Below are positions 63,905 through 64,000 of a stretch of 64,000 bases of DNA, piece after piece (position 1 is the first letter of the stretch; each line of letters starts with the position of its first letter). The position numbers were made by a program, and so were the translations under genes. This stretch comes from Cellulomonas sp. URHE0023 (GTDB lineage Bacteria > Actinomycetota > Actinomycetes > Actinomycetales > Cellulomonadaceae): NCBI RefSeq assembly GCF_000688475.1, contig NZ_JIAN01000011.1:89782-153781 (forward strand), in the 5' to 3' direction. The notes under the pieces were generated by a model. It made no database searches. It saw nothing but the letters and a program-made list of their open reading frames with translations, and was not told where the DNA came from.

Positions 63905-64000
63905 CGGCCTGGTCAACTCACGACCAGACCCTCAGCCCGGGCCCGGCCCGGGCCTGGGCCCGGACGGGACCGCTCCGTGCTCGGGCGACCAAGGACGTCG

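Noticed and set aside
1..64000. CRISPR arrays, prophage, transposons, rRNA
   Set aside because: No regularly spaced repeats, transposase or phage genes, terminal inverted repeats or rRNA motifs were found on reading the window.

Overview
The window is chromosomal DNA from a very high-GC actinobacterium. The evidence is near-exclusive G/C at third codon positions, many GTG starts and one likely TTG start, ANTAR regulators, and several promoters whose -10 hexamer lies 6-7 nt before the start codon (leaderless). Gene content suggests Micrococcales, possibly a Cellulomonas relative; that placement is inference from gene families, not a database result. I saw no insertion sequence, prophage, integrase, rRNA or CRISPR array. 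One tRNA gene is present.

Layout. 1-4.8 kb: housekeeping and small enzymes (5' part of polA, hotdog thioesterase, GNAT, nucleotidyltransferase-like protein, EEP hydrolase, PdtaR-type ANTAR regulator, tRNA). 4.9-10.3 kb: a flavin-based electron-transfer module (ferric-reductase-like membrane protein plus FMN-binding protein) opposite a two-component system, a VIT-type transporter and a DUF2231 membrane protein. 10.3-12.5 kb: a TetR-ABC exporter operon with a 23-bp palindromic operator. 12.5-17.7 kb: alcohol dehydrogenase, DUF2255, Na+/H+ antiporter and mtnP. 17.8-25.7 kb: an envelope or sugar cluster (epimerase, GT2, DUF2064 transferase, methyltransferase, membrane molybdopterin oxidoreductase, GT-C-like protein) around a second two-component system. 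25.8-27.1 kb: small stress-type proteins. 27.2-32.5 kb: a four-gene minus-strand operon (DUF1028, AsnO-like amidotransferase, GCS2 carboxylate-amine ligase, Orn/Lys/Arg-decarboxylase-fold enzyme). 32.8-43.1 kb: Mn-catalase, YyaL-like protein, CrtI-like oxidoreductase, an SDR/SRPBCC/ADH operon, AKR and MBL hydrolase. 43.2-53.3 kb: eight genes in a row, each overlapping the next by 4 nt, encoding a carbamoyltransferase, glycosyltransferases and ADP-heptose enzymes packaged as fusions. 53.2-55.4 kb: UXS-like epimerase and GT2. 55.4-58.8 kb: a four-gene signalling operon (PAS-ANTAR, membrane protein, GAF-ANTAR, SpoIIE-type phosphatase). 59-64 kb: LigD-type polymerase/phosphoesterase, DUF2243, a third ADH and small proteins.

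How the parts fit. Two regulons can be read from the DNA. A 19-bp direct-repeat box (CCGTCAGGnnnCCGTCATC) lies upstream of the epimerase, the GT2/response-regulator divergent promoter and the molybdopterin oxidoreductase. It sits 34-35 nt from a -10-like hexamer that is itself 6-7 nt from the start codon. A different 15-bp box (GAGAAnCCTCTnAGA) lies 9 nt before the -10 of both the ferric-reductase operon and the DUF2231 gene, so the response regulator at 8128-8793 is the natural candidate for it. The strongest candidates for undescribed biology are the carbamoyl-heptose glycan operon (43.2-53.3 kb) and the DUF1028/AsnO/GCS2/decarboxylase operon (27.2-32.5 kb).
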